NCBI GenBank assembly: GCA_910586355.1
Contig: CAJUHJ010000003.1
Location: 62,001 to 126,000 of the forward strand
DNA from: an uncultured Lachnospiraceae bacterium
GTDB taxonomy: Bacteria > Bacillota > Clostridia > Lachnospirales > Lachnospiraceae
Reading direction: 5' to 3'
DNA length: 64,000 nt
Under the pieces are notes generated by a model. The model was not told the DNA's origin. It saw only the letters and a list, made by a program, of their open reading frames with translations, and made no database searches. Numbering within the stretch: the stretch's first letter is position 1; each line of letters starts with the position of its first letter. Both the position numbers and the translations under genes were made by a program. Positions 23,865-32,910 of this stretch are shown one piece after another.

Positions 23865-25290
23865 TAATTTCTGCCTTTATGCCCAACAATTTCTCATTCT
23901 CTTTTAAAACCGGACGTACCGCCTCTGCCAAAAAATTCTCTACCTGCTTTGGCGCGCACCCAATATATTTTGACGGCTCCATGGATGACTGAAGTTCTTC
24001 TAACGATAACTGAAACGACGGTTCTGCTGCAATCAATTCCAACAAATTGTTTTCTCTGCCTTCCTGTTTGACATTGGCTCCGGCTTCCATGGATAACTGA
24101 CGTATTTTTTCATGCAGTTCCTGACGGTCGCCGCCTTTTTTGACCGCATCCATCATAATATTTTCTGTCGCCATAAACGGCAGTTCTGCCATCAAATGTT
24201 TTGTAATTACTTTCTCATATACGACAAGGCCGTCTACGACGTTTAAACACAAATCCAAAATTCCGTCTGTCGCCAAAAATGCTTCGGGTATACTTAAACG
24301 CTTGTTTGCGGAATCATCCAGTGTCCGCTCAAACCACTGCGTTGCAGATGTAATCGCCGGATTTAGGGCGTCTGCCATGACATAACGGGCAAGGGAACCA
24401 ATGCGCTCACTCCGCATAGGATTTCTCTTATAAGCCATTGCAGAGGAACCAATCTGATTTTTCTCAAACGGCTCTTCTACTTCTTTTAAATGCTGAAGGA
24501 GACGGATATCATTCGACATTTTATAAGCGCTTGCTGCAATCCCGGCAAGAATATTGATAACTCTGATATCCACTTTTCTGGAATAGGTCTGCCCGGAAAC
24601 AGCATAACAAGCCTCAAATCCCATTTTTTCTGCAATCATCTTATCAATTTTCTTTACTTTTTCATAATCGCCGTCAAACAGTTCCAAAAAACTTGCCTGC
24701 GTACCGGTCGTTCCCTTTGAACCAAGCAGTTTCAGGCTTTTTTGCACATAATCCAAATCTTCTAAATCCATCATAAATTCCGCAAGCCAGAGCGATGCGC
24801 GTTTTCCTACTGTCGTCGGCTGTGCCGGCTGAAAATGCGTGAAAGCTAAAGTCGGAAGATTTTTATATTTATCTGCAAATTCGGAAAGTTCCGCTATTAC
24901 ATTTACTAATTTAGTTTTAACCAGGCTAAGCGCTTTCGCCATCAGAATAATATCGGTATTATCCCCTACATAACAGGACGTTGCACCCAGATGGATAATT
25001 CCTTTCGCCTTTGGGCACTGCATCCCATACGCATAAACATGCGACATCACATCATGGCGGACTAATTTCTCACGTTCCTTTGCCACCTCAAAGTTAATGT
25101 CGTCTTTGTGCGCTTTCAATTCGGCAATCTGCTCGTCTGTAATCTCAAGCCCAAGCGCCTGTTCTGTTTCTGCCAATGCAATCCAAAGACGCCTCCATGT
25201 TTTAAACTTCATCTCCGGCGAAAAAATATACTGCATTTCTTTGCCTGCATACCGTTCTGACAATGGGCTCATATATCTGTCCGTACTCAT
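23857..25290 (-). CDS. purB: Adenylosuccinate lyase
   Basis: A 477-residue fumarase-superfamily enzyme that works twice in purine synthesis: it removes fumarate from SAICAR and from adenylosuccinate. Visible motifs are MSHVYAYG, GATSCYVGDN, TLAFTHFQPAQPTTVGKRA and the family signature GSSAMAYKRNPMRSERI (about 285-301). Length matches the longer purB type of Firmicutes and eukaryotes. It starts 13 bases after purC, forming a purC-purB operon, and its stop overlaps the C39-like gene. Confidence 0.97.
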   Translation of the reverse strand: MSTDRYMSPLSERYAGKEMQYIFSPEMKFKTWRRLWIALAETEQALGLEITDEQIAELKAHKDDINFEVAKEREKLVRHDVMSHVYAYGMQCPKAKGIIHLGATSCYVGDNTDIILMAKALSLVKTKLVNVIAELSEFADKYKNLPTLAFTHFQPAQPTTVGKRASLWLAEFMMDLEDLDYVQKSLKLLGSKGTTGTQASFLELFDGDYEKVKKIDKMIAEKMGFEACYAVSGQTYSRKVDIRVINILAGIAASAYKMSNDIRLLQHLKEVEEPFEKNQIGSSAMAYKRNPMRSERIGSLARYVMADALNPAITSATQWFERTLDDSANKRLSIPEAFLATDGILDLCLNVVDGLVVYEKVITKHLMAELPFMATENIMMDAVKKGGDRQELHEKIRQLSMEAGANVKQEGRENNLLELIAAEPSFQLSLEELQSSMEPSKYIGCAPKQVENFLAEAVRPVLKENEKLLGIKAEINV

Positions 25291-25303
25291 AATTTTCTCC
25301 TTA

Positions 25304-26176
25304 TTATTGAAATTTAGCTCCTGTTAATAATTCATATGCTTCTTCGTATTTTTCGACCGTTTTTTCTACAACTTCCTGCGGAAGCGTATAATCGTTGTCC
25401 GGATTTGCTTTCAGCCAGTCTCTGACAAACTGCTTATCAAAGGAAGGCTGCGATTTTCCAGGCTGATAACCGTCTAACGGCCAAAAACGGGAGCTGTCCG
25501 GCGTAAGCATTTCATCTCCCAACACCACATTTCCTTCGTTGTCCAGACCAAACTCAAATTTCGTGTCTGCTATGATAATGCCTTTGCTTTTGGCATATTC
25601 TGCACATTTTTGATACAATGCAATCGTAAAATCCCGAATCTGTTCGGCATATTCCATTCCTCTGCCAGGATGAACTTTTTCTAAAATATCAATGCTTTCT
25701 TCAAATGAAATATGCTCGTCATGCAGTCCTAATTCTGCTTTTGTCGTCGGCGTATAGATCGGCTTTGGCAGCTTGTCCGATTCTTTTAATCCTTCCGGCA
25801 GGCGTATCCCGCAGACCGTACCGTCTTTTTGATAGCTTTCCCAGCCGCTTCCGGTAATATATCCCCGGACAATACACTCTATGGGAAGCATGTTTAATTT
25901 CTGGCATTTCATGCTGTTCCCATCAAATTTAGCATTTTGAAAATACTCCGGCATATCGTTTACATCAATGGAAAGCATATGGTTTGGCACAATATCTTTT
26001 GTAAAATCAAACCAAAACTTCGACATTTTTGTCAAAATAGAGCCTTTTTTTGTAATATCATTTTTTAAGATATGATCGAATGCTGATATTCTGTCTGTCG
26101 CCACAATCACCATGCTGTCTCCTGTATCATATACCTCGCGTACTTTTCCTTCTTTTACGGGTTTTAATTCTGTCAT
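25304..26176 (-). CDS. purC: SAICAR synthetase (phosphoribosylaminoimidazole-succinocarboxamide synthase)
   Basis: A 290-residue ATP-dependent ligase that joins aspartate to CAIR in purine synthesis. It shows KEGKVREVYDTGDSMVIVATDRISAFDH at the N-terminus, MLPIECIVRGYITGSGW, and the signatures KGIIIADTKFEFG and LGDEMLTPDSSRFWP. It heads the purC-purB-C39 transcript from the promoter at 26211-26240. No purine riboswitch is visible in the short leader. Confidence 0.97.
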   Translation of the reverse strand: MTELKPVKEGKVREVYDTGDSMVIVATDRISAFDHILKNDITKKGSILTKMSKFWFDFTKDIVPNHMLSIDVNDMPEYFQNAKFDGNSMKCQKLNMLPIECIVRGYITGSGWESYQKDGTVCGIRLPEGLKESDKLPKPIYTPTTKAELGLHDEHISFEESIDILEKVHPGRGMEYAEQIRDFTIALYQKCAEYAKSKGIIIADTKFEFGLDNEGNVVLGDEMLTPDSSRFWPLDGYQPGKSQPSFDKQFVRDWLKANPDNDYTLPQEVVEKTVEKYEEAYELLTGAKFQ

Positions 26177-26210
26177 GCTGTTTCGTTCCTCCTAGTGTTT
26201 TATTTTTTCA

Positions 26211-26240
26211 AGTATATACTCCGAATATGGAAAAAGTCAA
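26211..26240 (-). promoter_or_regulatory. Promoter for purC-purB
   Basis: TTGACT (26235-26240), 18-base spacer, TATACT (26211-26216), about 35 bases upstream of the purC start. Confidence 0.65.
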
Positions 26241-26246
26241 TCCCCC

Positions 26247-26876
26247 TCATAACGGCGCAATCATACTTTCCCTTGGTTCTTTCGAATCATATTCAAAAAC
26301 GCAGCGTTCATACGCGTTGATAATATGCGTATCTTCATATTTATCATAGCGTTTATGTTGTCTGCTGTATGTCAGATGCACGTGGCCATGCAGAAAAAAT
26401 TTCGGTTTGTATTTTTCCATCAAAGTCCGAAAAACCCGAAAGCCCTGATGAGGCAGGTCTCTTCCATCGTTGAGCTGGTACGCCGGGGCATGTGTTACAA
26501 GAATATCAAACCCACGTTTACGAAGCAGACGTAAGCGGAGCTTTGCTACCCGCTGCCGCATCTGCCATTCGGTAAACTGGTACGTACCTTCACTGTAACG
26601 CATAGACCCGCCAAGCCCCAAAATACGGATTCCATTGTACACATAAATTTTATCGTCAATACAAGTACAGCCTTCCGGCGGAATCTTCTGATAGCGTTCG
26701 TCATGGTTGCCGTGAACATACAAAACAGGAACGGTTGTCATGGTGACTAAAAAAGAAAGGTAATAAGGGTCTAAATCGCCGCAGGAAATAATTAAATCAA
26801 TCCCCTCCAGCTTACTTTTATCGAAATACTCCCAAAGATATTTCGATTCTTCATCCGAAATTGCAAGTATCTTCAT
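26247..26876 (-). CDS. Calcineurin-like metallophosphoesterase
   Basis: A 209-residue cytoplasmic phosphoesterase. Metal-binding motifs are IISCGDLD (about 30-37), YVHGNHDE (about 54-61), VTHAPAYQ (about 126-133) and LHGHVHLTY (about 161-169). The first motif, normally DxH, reads ISDEES, so one usual metal ligand is replaced by Glu. The gene starts 6 bases after the ParB/BMP fusion and is certainly in the same operon, which suggests it acts on a nucleotide or nucleoside phosphate linked to that protein (inference). Confidence 0.85.
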   Translation of the reverse strand: MKILAISDEESKYLWEYFDKSKLEGIDLIISCGDLDPYYLSFLVTMTTVPVLYVHGNHDERYQKIPPEGCTCIDDKIYVYNGIRILGLGGSMRYSEGTYQFTEWQMRQRVAKLRLRLLRKRGFDILVTHAPAYQLNDGRDLPHQGFRVFRTLMEKYKPKFFLHGHVHLTYSRQHKRYDKYEDTHIINAYERCVFEYDSKEPRESMIAPL

Positions 26877-26882
26877 TGATTG

Positions 26883-28793
26883 CTATCCTTCCTCTTTTTT
26901 CACTCCCTGCTGATTGATGACAGGTTCTGCCTGTTCGTTCAATTCTTCTTTGTCTGGTATTCTTCCAATAATATTATCTGCCAGCCAGTCCATTGTCATA
27001 ATTTCCTCGGGGGAAAGACTGCCGTTTGGGTCATCTGTAACAATGCCTGACTGAGAATACAAAATACCGGAAAACGGATTAAACACATCTGAACAAATTG
27101 TTGATTTTAAAAGATCCACCAGGCGTTTTGTACCAATTGGAAGATATTTGGAACAAATTACATCAATAACGCCTTCTGACATGCCCCACCAATAATTAAT
27201 CGCTTTTTTTGCAGAAGGATCGTCGTCATATTTCCATGTTCCTTCTATAATCGCCCAAATTAACTGCTCATAAAATCTGCCCCAATGCCATAAAGGCATA
27301 GCAAGATTTCTCGGATGAAATTCATCCATGTGATAAATGCCAAAAAATCGGGAAGCGTCTTCTGGAATCACCATATCCCTTCCAGAGACACAAGACGATC
27401 CTCTTTTTCTTATTTTTTCTTCAATGTCCACTTCTTTTTCCGTAGACCATTCCAGATAAACTTTTGCTCTTGGATTTATCATTTTAGCGCCCAGTGCAAA
27501 CGCATTGATATTCGCAATAGAACCATAAATCGGATAATCCGCAATATAGGTCAGGCGGCTGTTTTCTGCAATTGCCCCGGCAATCGCGCCCATTAAGAAT
27601 TTTGCCTCATACATCCGCGAATAATACGTACGGATATAGCGGTGCGACGTATTTAAAGAACAGTTTAAAATCTGGACTTTCGGATTGGCAATCGCCGCTT
27701 TCACACTTGCCTGCGCAAACGGAGGGGTTGTTGTAAAAATAAGATTACATCCCTCCTCTATCGCGTGTTCCAGCAAAGAATCTATATTTTCCTGCGTCCC
27801 ATTTTCATAATAAGTGGTATGCAGTTCTTCCGGAAATGTCTGCTCTAAATGCAGCCTTCCAAGCTCATGTGCATACGTCCATGCTGAAGTTCCCGGCGTC
27901 TTTTCATAAATAAAGGCGATTTTTAATTTTTTAGGCACAGAGGAATGTAAAATGTCTAAGAGTGATCTTTTCTTCTGGTTTGGTTTCATTTTTAAGTCAA
28001 TTTCTGCTTCTTCACCCAAAAGCACAAACTCTTCCCAGCTTTTTGAAACCAATTCCTGGAGTTCACTCGTTGTCTTTCCATCAACTACTTCATATCCATA
28101 CAATGTAATAAATGACAAAAACGCATCACCCGGCGTAATATTTAACTTTTTTCCGCCTTTTGCTGAATATTCCGCCGTAAACCGCGCATATGTGGAACTA
28201 AACTTTAACAGTTCCTCTTCCGTCCAGACTTCTTTTGGCTCCTTGCCAACCGCTTTTTGCAGCTTCGCAAAACTTCCTTCTTTGGAAAACCAGATATAAT
28301 TAATCGGGGCCAGCTGGTAAAAATCCATAAATTCATAATAAATCTTATTCTCTTTATCTTTAGTGCGCTTCGGCACAATACGCGTCACAGTCCCCAGTAT
28401 AGATACCGCCCCAAAATATTTCATCACACTGACGCGTTTATTTCCTTCTTCTATATAAAATTGATTCATGTATTCATAGGCTTTTATCGGTTCGCGTATG
28501 CCCTCTTCTACATGTCTTGTACTAAGTTCCGCCCACTTTGCGGCAAACTCTGTGGACTCACGTAAAATAGGCATAAAATTTCCTGCAAAAGAGCTGCTTC
28601 TTGCAACCGTCTTTGTTCCTAAAATCTGTTCGATTGGAATCTGTACAAGACCAAGCTGTGATTCAGAGTAGGAACCTTTCTCCGGCAAAATATCATCTAA
28701 AACCTGCAGTGTTGGCTTTTCTCCCCGGAGCATTCTTGACTGATAATCTTTTTTTCCTAATTTGAATGCTTTACTATAATCTTCTTTTCCCAT
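26883..28793 (-). CDS. ParB/Srx-like domain fused to BMP-family nucleoside-binding domain, cytoplasmic
   Basis: A 636-residue protein. Residues about 45-135 look like a ParB/sulfiredoxin fold: LVQIPIEQILGTKTVARSSS, then EPIKAYEYMNQFYIEEGNKR, with GNKRVSVMK in place of the GxxR nucleotide-binding box. A middle region (about 135-285) is unassigned. Residues about 290-580 match basic membrane protein/PnrA substrate-binding proteins (KIAFIYEKTPGTSAWTYAHELG, NLIFTTTPPFAQ, EAKFLMGAIAGAIAENSRLTYIADYPIYG). No signal peptide or lipobox is present, so it is not an ordinary transporter lipoprotein. Start at 28793 fits GGGAGG five bases upstream. Probably an intracellular sensor of nucleosides (inference). 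Confidence 0.8.
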   Translation of the reverse strand: MGKEDYSKAFKLGKKDYQSRMLRGEKPTLQVLDDILPEKGSYSESQLGLVQIPIEQILGTKTVARSSSFAGNFMPILRESTEFAAKWAELSTRHVEEGIREPIKAYEYMNQFYIEEGNKRVSVMKYFGAVSILGTVTRIVPKRTKDKENKIYYEFMDFYQLAPINYIWFSKEGSFAKLQKAVGKEPKEVWTEEELLKFSSTYARFTAEYSAKGGKKLNITPGDAFLSFITLYGYEVVDGKTTSELQELVSKSWEEFVLLGEEAEIDLKMKPNQKKRSLLDILHSSVPKKLKIAFIYEKTPGTSAWTYAHELGRLHLEQTFPEELHTTYYENGTQENIDSLLEHAIEEGCNLIFTTTPPFAQASVKAAIANPKVQILNCSLNTSHRYIRTYYSRMYEAKFLMGAIAGAIAENSRLTYIADYPIYGSIANINAFALGAKMINPRAKVYLEWSTEKEVDIEEKIRKRGSSCVSGRDMVIPEDASRFFGIYHMDEFHPRNLAMPLWHWGRFYEQLIWAIIEGTWKYDDDPSAKKAINYWWGMSEGVIDVICSKYLPIGTKRLVDLLKSTICSDVFNPFSGILYSQSGIVTDDPNGSLSPEEIMTMDWLADNIIGRIPDKEELNEQAEPVINQQGVKKEEG

Positions 28794-28906
28794 AATATCC
28801 TCCCAATATAACACAGCAACTATTCGCCGAATTTATTATAACTGATTTTATCCATGCAGAAAAGGCATTATTACAAAATATTACCTGTGTAAAAACAGAT
28901 AAACAT

Positions 28907-28947
28907 AAAAAAGAGGTTCCGCAAATAGATTGCGTCTGCCTCTTTTT
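28907..28947 (-). terminator. Rho-independent terminator
   Basis: AAAAAGAGG...CCTCTTTTT with an inner CGCAA/TTGCG stem, ending in a T-run on the minus strand, about 30 bases past the stop of the gene at 28976. Confidence 0.8.
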
Positions 28948-28975
28948 GTATCCTGTTAAAAATTTATCTTTTTAA

Positions 28976-29710
28976 TTAAAGTCCTTTTATCTGGGAATCG
29001 GGCGCCAGCAAATTATGCAGACGCCGCCTGCTTTCATATTGCATGAAAGCGTACTCCCTCTGCAAAGCTTCGCTTCTTGCAGCGGATTCTTTTCTCGCTT
29101 TCACTTCCTGCTCTTCCCATACTTTTTTCATTCTCTTATGGCGTTTACTCCACCAGGATTCTTCGTCGTCTTCATCTGATTTGCTCTTGGACGCCGATTT
29201 GCTGTAACCTTCTCCGTGATGTTCTTCAATGGAAGCGCCAAAATGTTCTTTAATAAACATACCGCTGTTATTTCCCCAGCCAAAAAAGGGATTTCGTACT
29301 GACCTGTCTTCCACAAAATAACCAAGAATCCATGATTCATAGTCTGAATCTTTTTTCATCTGTTCCCAGCCTGCGTCTGTAATTGTCAAAACCGTCTCAT
29401 CATTTACTCTGGTCGGGTCGTAAGGAATGGTATCCAAAAGAGCATAAAAATATTTTTTATATTCTTCCATCGTCATATCATCCGGCAAAATATCCCCCGC
29501 GCCGTATTTTAACTTTACCGACCGGCCTGCCTGGACTTGCTTGTCAACATGAGCTGCATCTTTGGGATGCTTTTTTTTAAATTCATCCACTACGCTCTCC
29601 TGTTTTTTGGTTCCTGCAACTGTTGACGTTTTCGCGGCATTTGATTTCTTTACGATATTATTTTTTGTACCATACCTGTTTGCCGCATAATCCGCACTGA
29701 TTACACTCAT
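28976..29710 (-). CDS. Uncharacterised protein, charged C-terminal coiled coil
   Basis: A 244-residue hydrophilic protein I cannot assign. The N-terminus (MSVISADYAANRYGTKNN) is similar in style to other Lachnospiraceae orphan proteins. Residues about 90-170 form a folded core (DDMTMEEYKKYFYALLDTIP, LTITDAGWEQMKKDSDYESW, NPFFGWGNNSGM). The C-terminal 70 residues are strongly charged and helical (DEDDEESWWSKRHKRMKKVW...). No signal peptide or membrane helix. GGAGGG ribosome site and downstream terminator show a self-contained gene. Confidence 0.6.
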   Translation of the reverse strand: MSVISADYAANRYGTKNNIVKKSNAAKTSTVAGTKKQESVVDEFKKKHPKDAAHVDKQVQAGRSVKLKYGAGDILPDDMTMEEYKKYFYALLDTIPYDPTRVNDETVLTITDAGWEQMKKDSDYESWILGYFVEDRSVRNPFFGWGNNSGMFIKEHFGASIEEHHGEGYSKSASKSKSDEDDEESWWSKRHKRMKKVWEEQEVKARKESAARSEALQREYAFMQYESRRRLHNLLAPDSQIKGL

Positions 29711-29814
29711 ATTTTCGCCCTCCGTCCTTTTTTTCTGTTATCAATTTCGTCTAAAAAGAACGGAGGGTTTAGGGCTATGCTATCAATCGTATCGTTTTTG
29801 TCATAAATAATCTT

Positions 29815-32013
29815 TTATCCGTTATTTACCTCATTCACCAGTTCAAAATACATCTGATATGCCTGATAATCTCCCATTTCATTCGGAATTAAAATTCCAC
29901 ATTCCATTAAAGCGTTGGAAGCATACGTTCTGCCGCTCTTTTGTTCCCTGTAAATACAATTCTCCTTAAGCCCTTTTAAACGGACATAATTTACCGGCAT
30001 GTTTCCATGAATCTGCAGTACAACTGCATTGACTAAAACGCGCGACAAATCTTCTGAAATAAATTCCCATGCGCCCACTTTTTCTGTCAATGGGTTTGTT
30101 AAACGATAATACAAACCTTCCTGTATCAAATCTGCATACTGTCGATACTCCCCAATCTGCTCTTTGATTTCCCTTTTTTCTTCCTCTGACAGTGATTTTG
30201 GATCAAGTTCATATCCAAACGTCCCTGCCATTGCGACAACGCCCCTTGTATGAAACGGCGTCAGACGGCCCGTCTGATGATTCGGAACTGCAGACACATG
30301 CGATCCAACCACAGAAATAGGATAGCCAAATGATGTGCCAAACTGAATCCGGACGCGATCTATGGCGTCTGTATTGTCGCTGCACCAAATCTGCGGCGTA
30401 TAATAAAACATTCCGGCGTCAAACCTGCCGCCGCCGCCACTGCAGCCTTCTATCAGGATTTTAGGATACCGTTTTATCAAACGTTCCAGAAAATCATATA
30501 CTCCCAGCACATAGTCGTACATAACCCTGCCTTGATTACTTGCAGCATTGGAATAAAAATCGCACAGGCTCCTGTTTAAATCCCATTTCACATATTCGAT
30601 ATTTCCCTGGTCGAGCACATTACATACCTGCCCAAAAATATAGTCAACCACTTCTTTCCTTGAAAAATCAAGTAAAAGCTGGTTTCTCGCCCGAACTGGA
30701 AGCCGATTTGGCGTTCTAAGCGCCCAATCCGGATGCATCCGAAACAAATCACTGTCCTCATTGACGGACTCTGGTTCAAACCAGAGCCCAAACTTTAATC
30801 CAATCCCATTAATCTTCTGAATCAAAGCACCCAGCGATTCACCCAATTTATCCTCATTGACATACCAATCGCCCAAACCGCTGTTGTCGTCGTCTCTTTT
30901 TCCAAACCAGCCGTCGTCCATCACAATCATATCAATTCCAAGTTCTGCCGCATCTTTTGCAAGCTGAAAAATAGATTCTCCATTGAAATCAAAATAAGAA
31001 GCTTCCCAACTATTCAATAAAACCGGCCGCCTGCCCGTTTGATAACTGCCCCTGCAAAGATGATTCCGAATACATTTATGAAGGTTTTGCGACAACTTTG
31101 CGAGTCCGTCCCTGCTATATGAAAGCACAACTTCTGGTATAATAAATGTCTCTCCTTCCAAAAGGGGATAGGAAAACAATTCATCGGAAAGCCCTAAAAG
31201 CGCTCTTGTCTGGTTATACTGATCCCATTCTACTTCTCCTTTAAAACTTCCGCTGAATACAAACGACATAGCGTAACAGCTTCCGGCATCTTCTGTTGTT
31301 TCTTTATCCGCAAGAATCAGCATTGGATTATACTGATGGCTTGACGTCCCCCTGCGGCTTCCAATCACTTGTGCCCCATGAACAACAGGCGTCCGCTGGA
31401 AATTACGTTCCATTGCATGGCGGCCATAAAAACTAATCAAATCAAAATCTCCATTTACAAAATCCAGACAAGCCGCCTGCGCTTTTTCCAAATATATTTT
31501 TCCAAAACCCGCATTTGTAATCTGGGCGCTTCTCGTAATAATATCGAGTTCAGGCAGCACGCCGTATAAAAGCGTAACCTGTACGTTTGAAACTGTATCT
31601 TCCAAATAGATTTCCAATGTCTCCGCTTCTTCCTCATCCGCATACACAGCCGGAAGCTTTTTAAGCGCATACTTTCCCTTCCGGGACAAGTAGCCTTTAT
31701 AACGGAAATCACATCCATATGAGCCGTCTGAATTTAAAATCACAATCGAAGGGCTTCTATAATCTCCCGTTCCCTGACAGGGCAGTTCCTGCGGAAGCGC
31801 GTCCATAGAATACGTCCTGTCGGCCCCAACGCAAGAAGGATTTCCCGAAAATCCCCTGTCCGCAAAAGAAAGAAGATACTCCATTGTTCCCGATGTTTTC
31901 CTTCCATAATATAAATGAAGCAAAAAGCCGTATTCATCCACCATCATCTGATAAGTTGTATGTTTCGTATGTAAAGTAAAAAATAATTTCTGTTCATTTG
32001 AATAAATATTCAT
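29815..32013 (-). CDS. Alpha-galactosidase, GH36
   Basis: A 732-residue cytoplasmic GH36 enzyme that releases galactose from raffinose-type or melibiose-type sugars. The N-terminal beta-sandwich is followed by a TIM barrel: VLLNSWEASYFDFN, IDMIVMDDGWFGKRDDDN, GLKFGLWFEPESVN, then YVKWDLNRSL with the nucleophile Asp and IWCSDNTDAIDRVRIQFG with the acid/base Asp. No signal peptide, so the sugar is hydrolysed after import by the adjacent transporter. First-rate ribosome site (AGGAGG). It is the last gene of the SBP-permease-permease-galactosidase run. Confidence 0.95.
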   Translation of the reverse strand: MNIYSNEQKLFFTLHTKHTTYQMMVDEYGFLLHLYYGRKTSGTMEYLLSFADRGFSGNPSCVGADRTYSMDALPQELPCQGTGDYRSPSIVILNSDGSYGCDFRYKGYLSRKGKYALKKLPAVYADEEEAETLEIYLEDTVSNVQVTLLYGVLPELDIITRSAQITNAGFGKIYLEKAQAACLDFVNGDFDLISFYGRHAMERNFQRTPVVHGAQVIGSRRGTSSHQYNPMLILADKETTEDAGSCYAMSFVFSGSFKGEVEWDQYNQTRALLGLSDELFSYPLLEGETFIIPEVVLSYSRDGLAKLSQNLHKCIRNHLCRGSYQTGRRPVLLNSWEASYFDFNGESIFQLAKDAAELGIDMIVMDDGWFGKRDDDNSGLGDWYVNEDKLGESLGALIQKINGIGLKFGLWFEPESVNEDSDLFRMHPDWALRTPNRLPVRARNQLLLDFSRKEVVDYIFGQVCNVLDQGNIEYVKWDLNRSLCDFYSNAASNQGRVMYDYVLGVYDFLERLIKRYPKILIEGCSGGGGRFDAGMFYYTPQIWCSDNTDAIDRVRIQFGTSFGYPISVVGSHVSAVPNHQTGRLTPFHTRGVVAMAGTFGYELDPKSLSEEEKREIKEQIGEYRQYADLIQEGLYYRLTNPLTEKVGAWEFISEDLSRVLVNAVVLQIHGNMPVNYVRLKGLKENCIYREQKSGRTYASNALMECGILIPNEMGDYQAYQMYFELVNEVNNG

Positions 32014-32061
32014 CCAGTCCTCCTAATCTAGCCTGCGTAAAAAACAGAGTCGCCGCTTCTC

Positions 32062-32910
32062 CTATTTTACCGCTCCATTGACAACACCGTTTAAAATCTG
32101 TTTCTGGCAGACAATATAGAAAATCAAAATCGGCAAAAGAGCCAGCAGATAAGAAGCAAACGCAAGATTGTAATTTGTACCAAACTGTGTCTGAAACGAC
32201 ATCTGAGCCAACGGAAGCGTATTGATGCCGCTGCCTGACATAATTACAAGAGGAGTCATTACGTCATTCCACACGCTCAAAGCGGTAATTACTGCAACCG
32301 TCGCATGCATTGGTTTCATAATTGGAAAAATAACTTTCCAGAATGTCCGAAATGTTGTCGCTCCGTCAATACGCGCCGCTTCTTCCAATGCAATCGGAAT
32401 ATTTACCAGATAACCGGAATACAGCATTAAATTCATCGGCATATAAAATACAACATAGCAAAGAATAACGCCAAATATATTTGCAATTCCCATCTGGGCG
32501 GTCTGCTTTACCAAAGGCATCATCAAAATAGCAAATGGTACAAACATACCGCTGACAACATACATATATACGAGATTATACCATTTCTTGCGCGCCTTAT
32601 TTCTGCCGACTGCATACCCAATCATGGAATGGAGCACCACAGAAAGCACAACGGTAACAGCTGTAATCAGCACACTGTTTAAAAGAGAGCGCCAAAAATC
32701 TGTAACGCGCATTGCCTCAGCAAAATTTGAAAAACTCCAGTGTTTTGGCAATGATAAAATTCCTGAAATACTATTTGTCATTTCCGATGGCTGCTTAAAT
32801 GCAATCACAATCGTCATATAAAGCGGAAATGCAATGGTAATCAGCCCTAAAAACAAAAGAATCGTAACCGGTATATTAAACTTTTCTTTTACCTTGATTT
32901 TTTCTTCCAT
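32062..32910 (-). CDS. Sugar ABC transporter permease, MalG type
   Basis: A 282-residue inner-membrane permease of the CUT1 family with six predicted helices. The EAA loop is EEAARIDGATTFRTFWKVIFPIMKP (about 175-199), which docks to the ATPase. It overlaps the other permease by one base (TAATG) and is followed by the alpha-galactosidase. No ATPase gene is in the locus, so a shared MsmK-type ATPase encoded elsewhere is expected, as for many Firmicute CUT1 systems. Confidence 0.95.
   Translation of the reverse strand: MEEKIKVKEKFNIPVTILLFLGLITIAFPLYMTIVIAFKQPSEMTNSISGILSLPKHWSFSNFAEAMRVTDFWRSLLNSVLITAVTVVLSVVLHSMIGYAVGRNKARKKWYNLVYMYVVSGMFVPFAILMMPLVKQTAQMGIANIFGVILCYVVFYMPMNLMLYSGYLVNIPIALEEAARIDGATTFRTFWKVIFPIMKPMHATVAVITALSVWNDVMTPLVIMSGSGINTLPLAQMSFQTQFGTNYNLAFASYLLALLPILIFYIVCQKQILNGVVNGAVK

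Noticed and set aside
26177..26246. Purine riboswitch upstream of purC
   Set aside because: The 70-base gap holds a promoter and ribosome site only; no aptamer-like three-way junction is visible.
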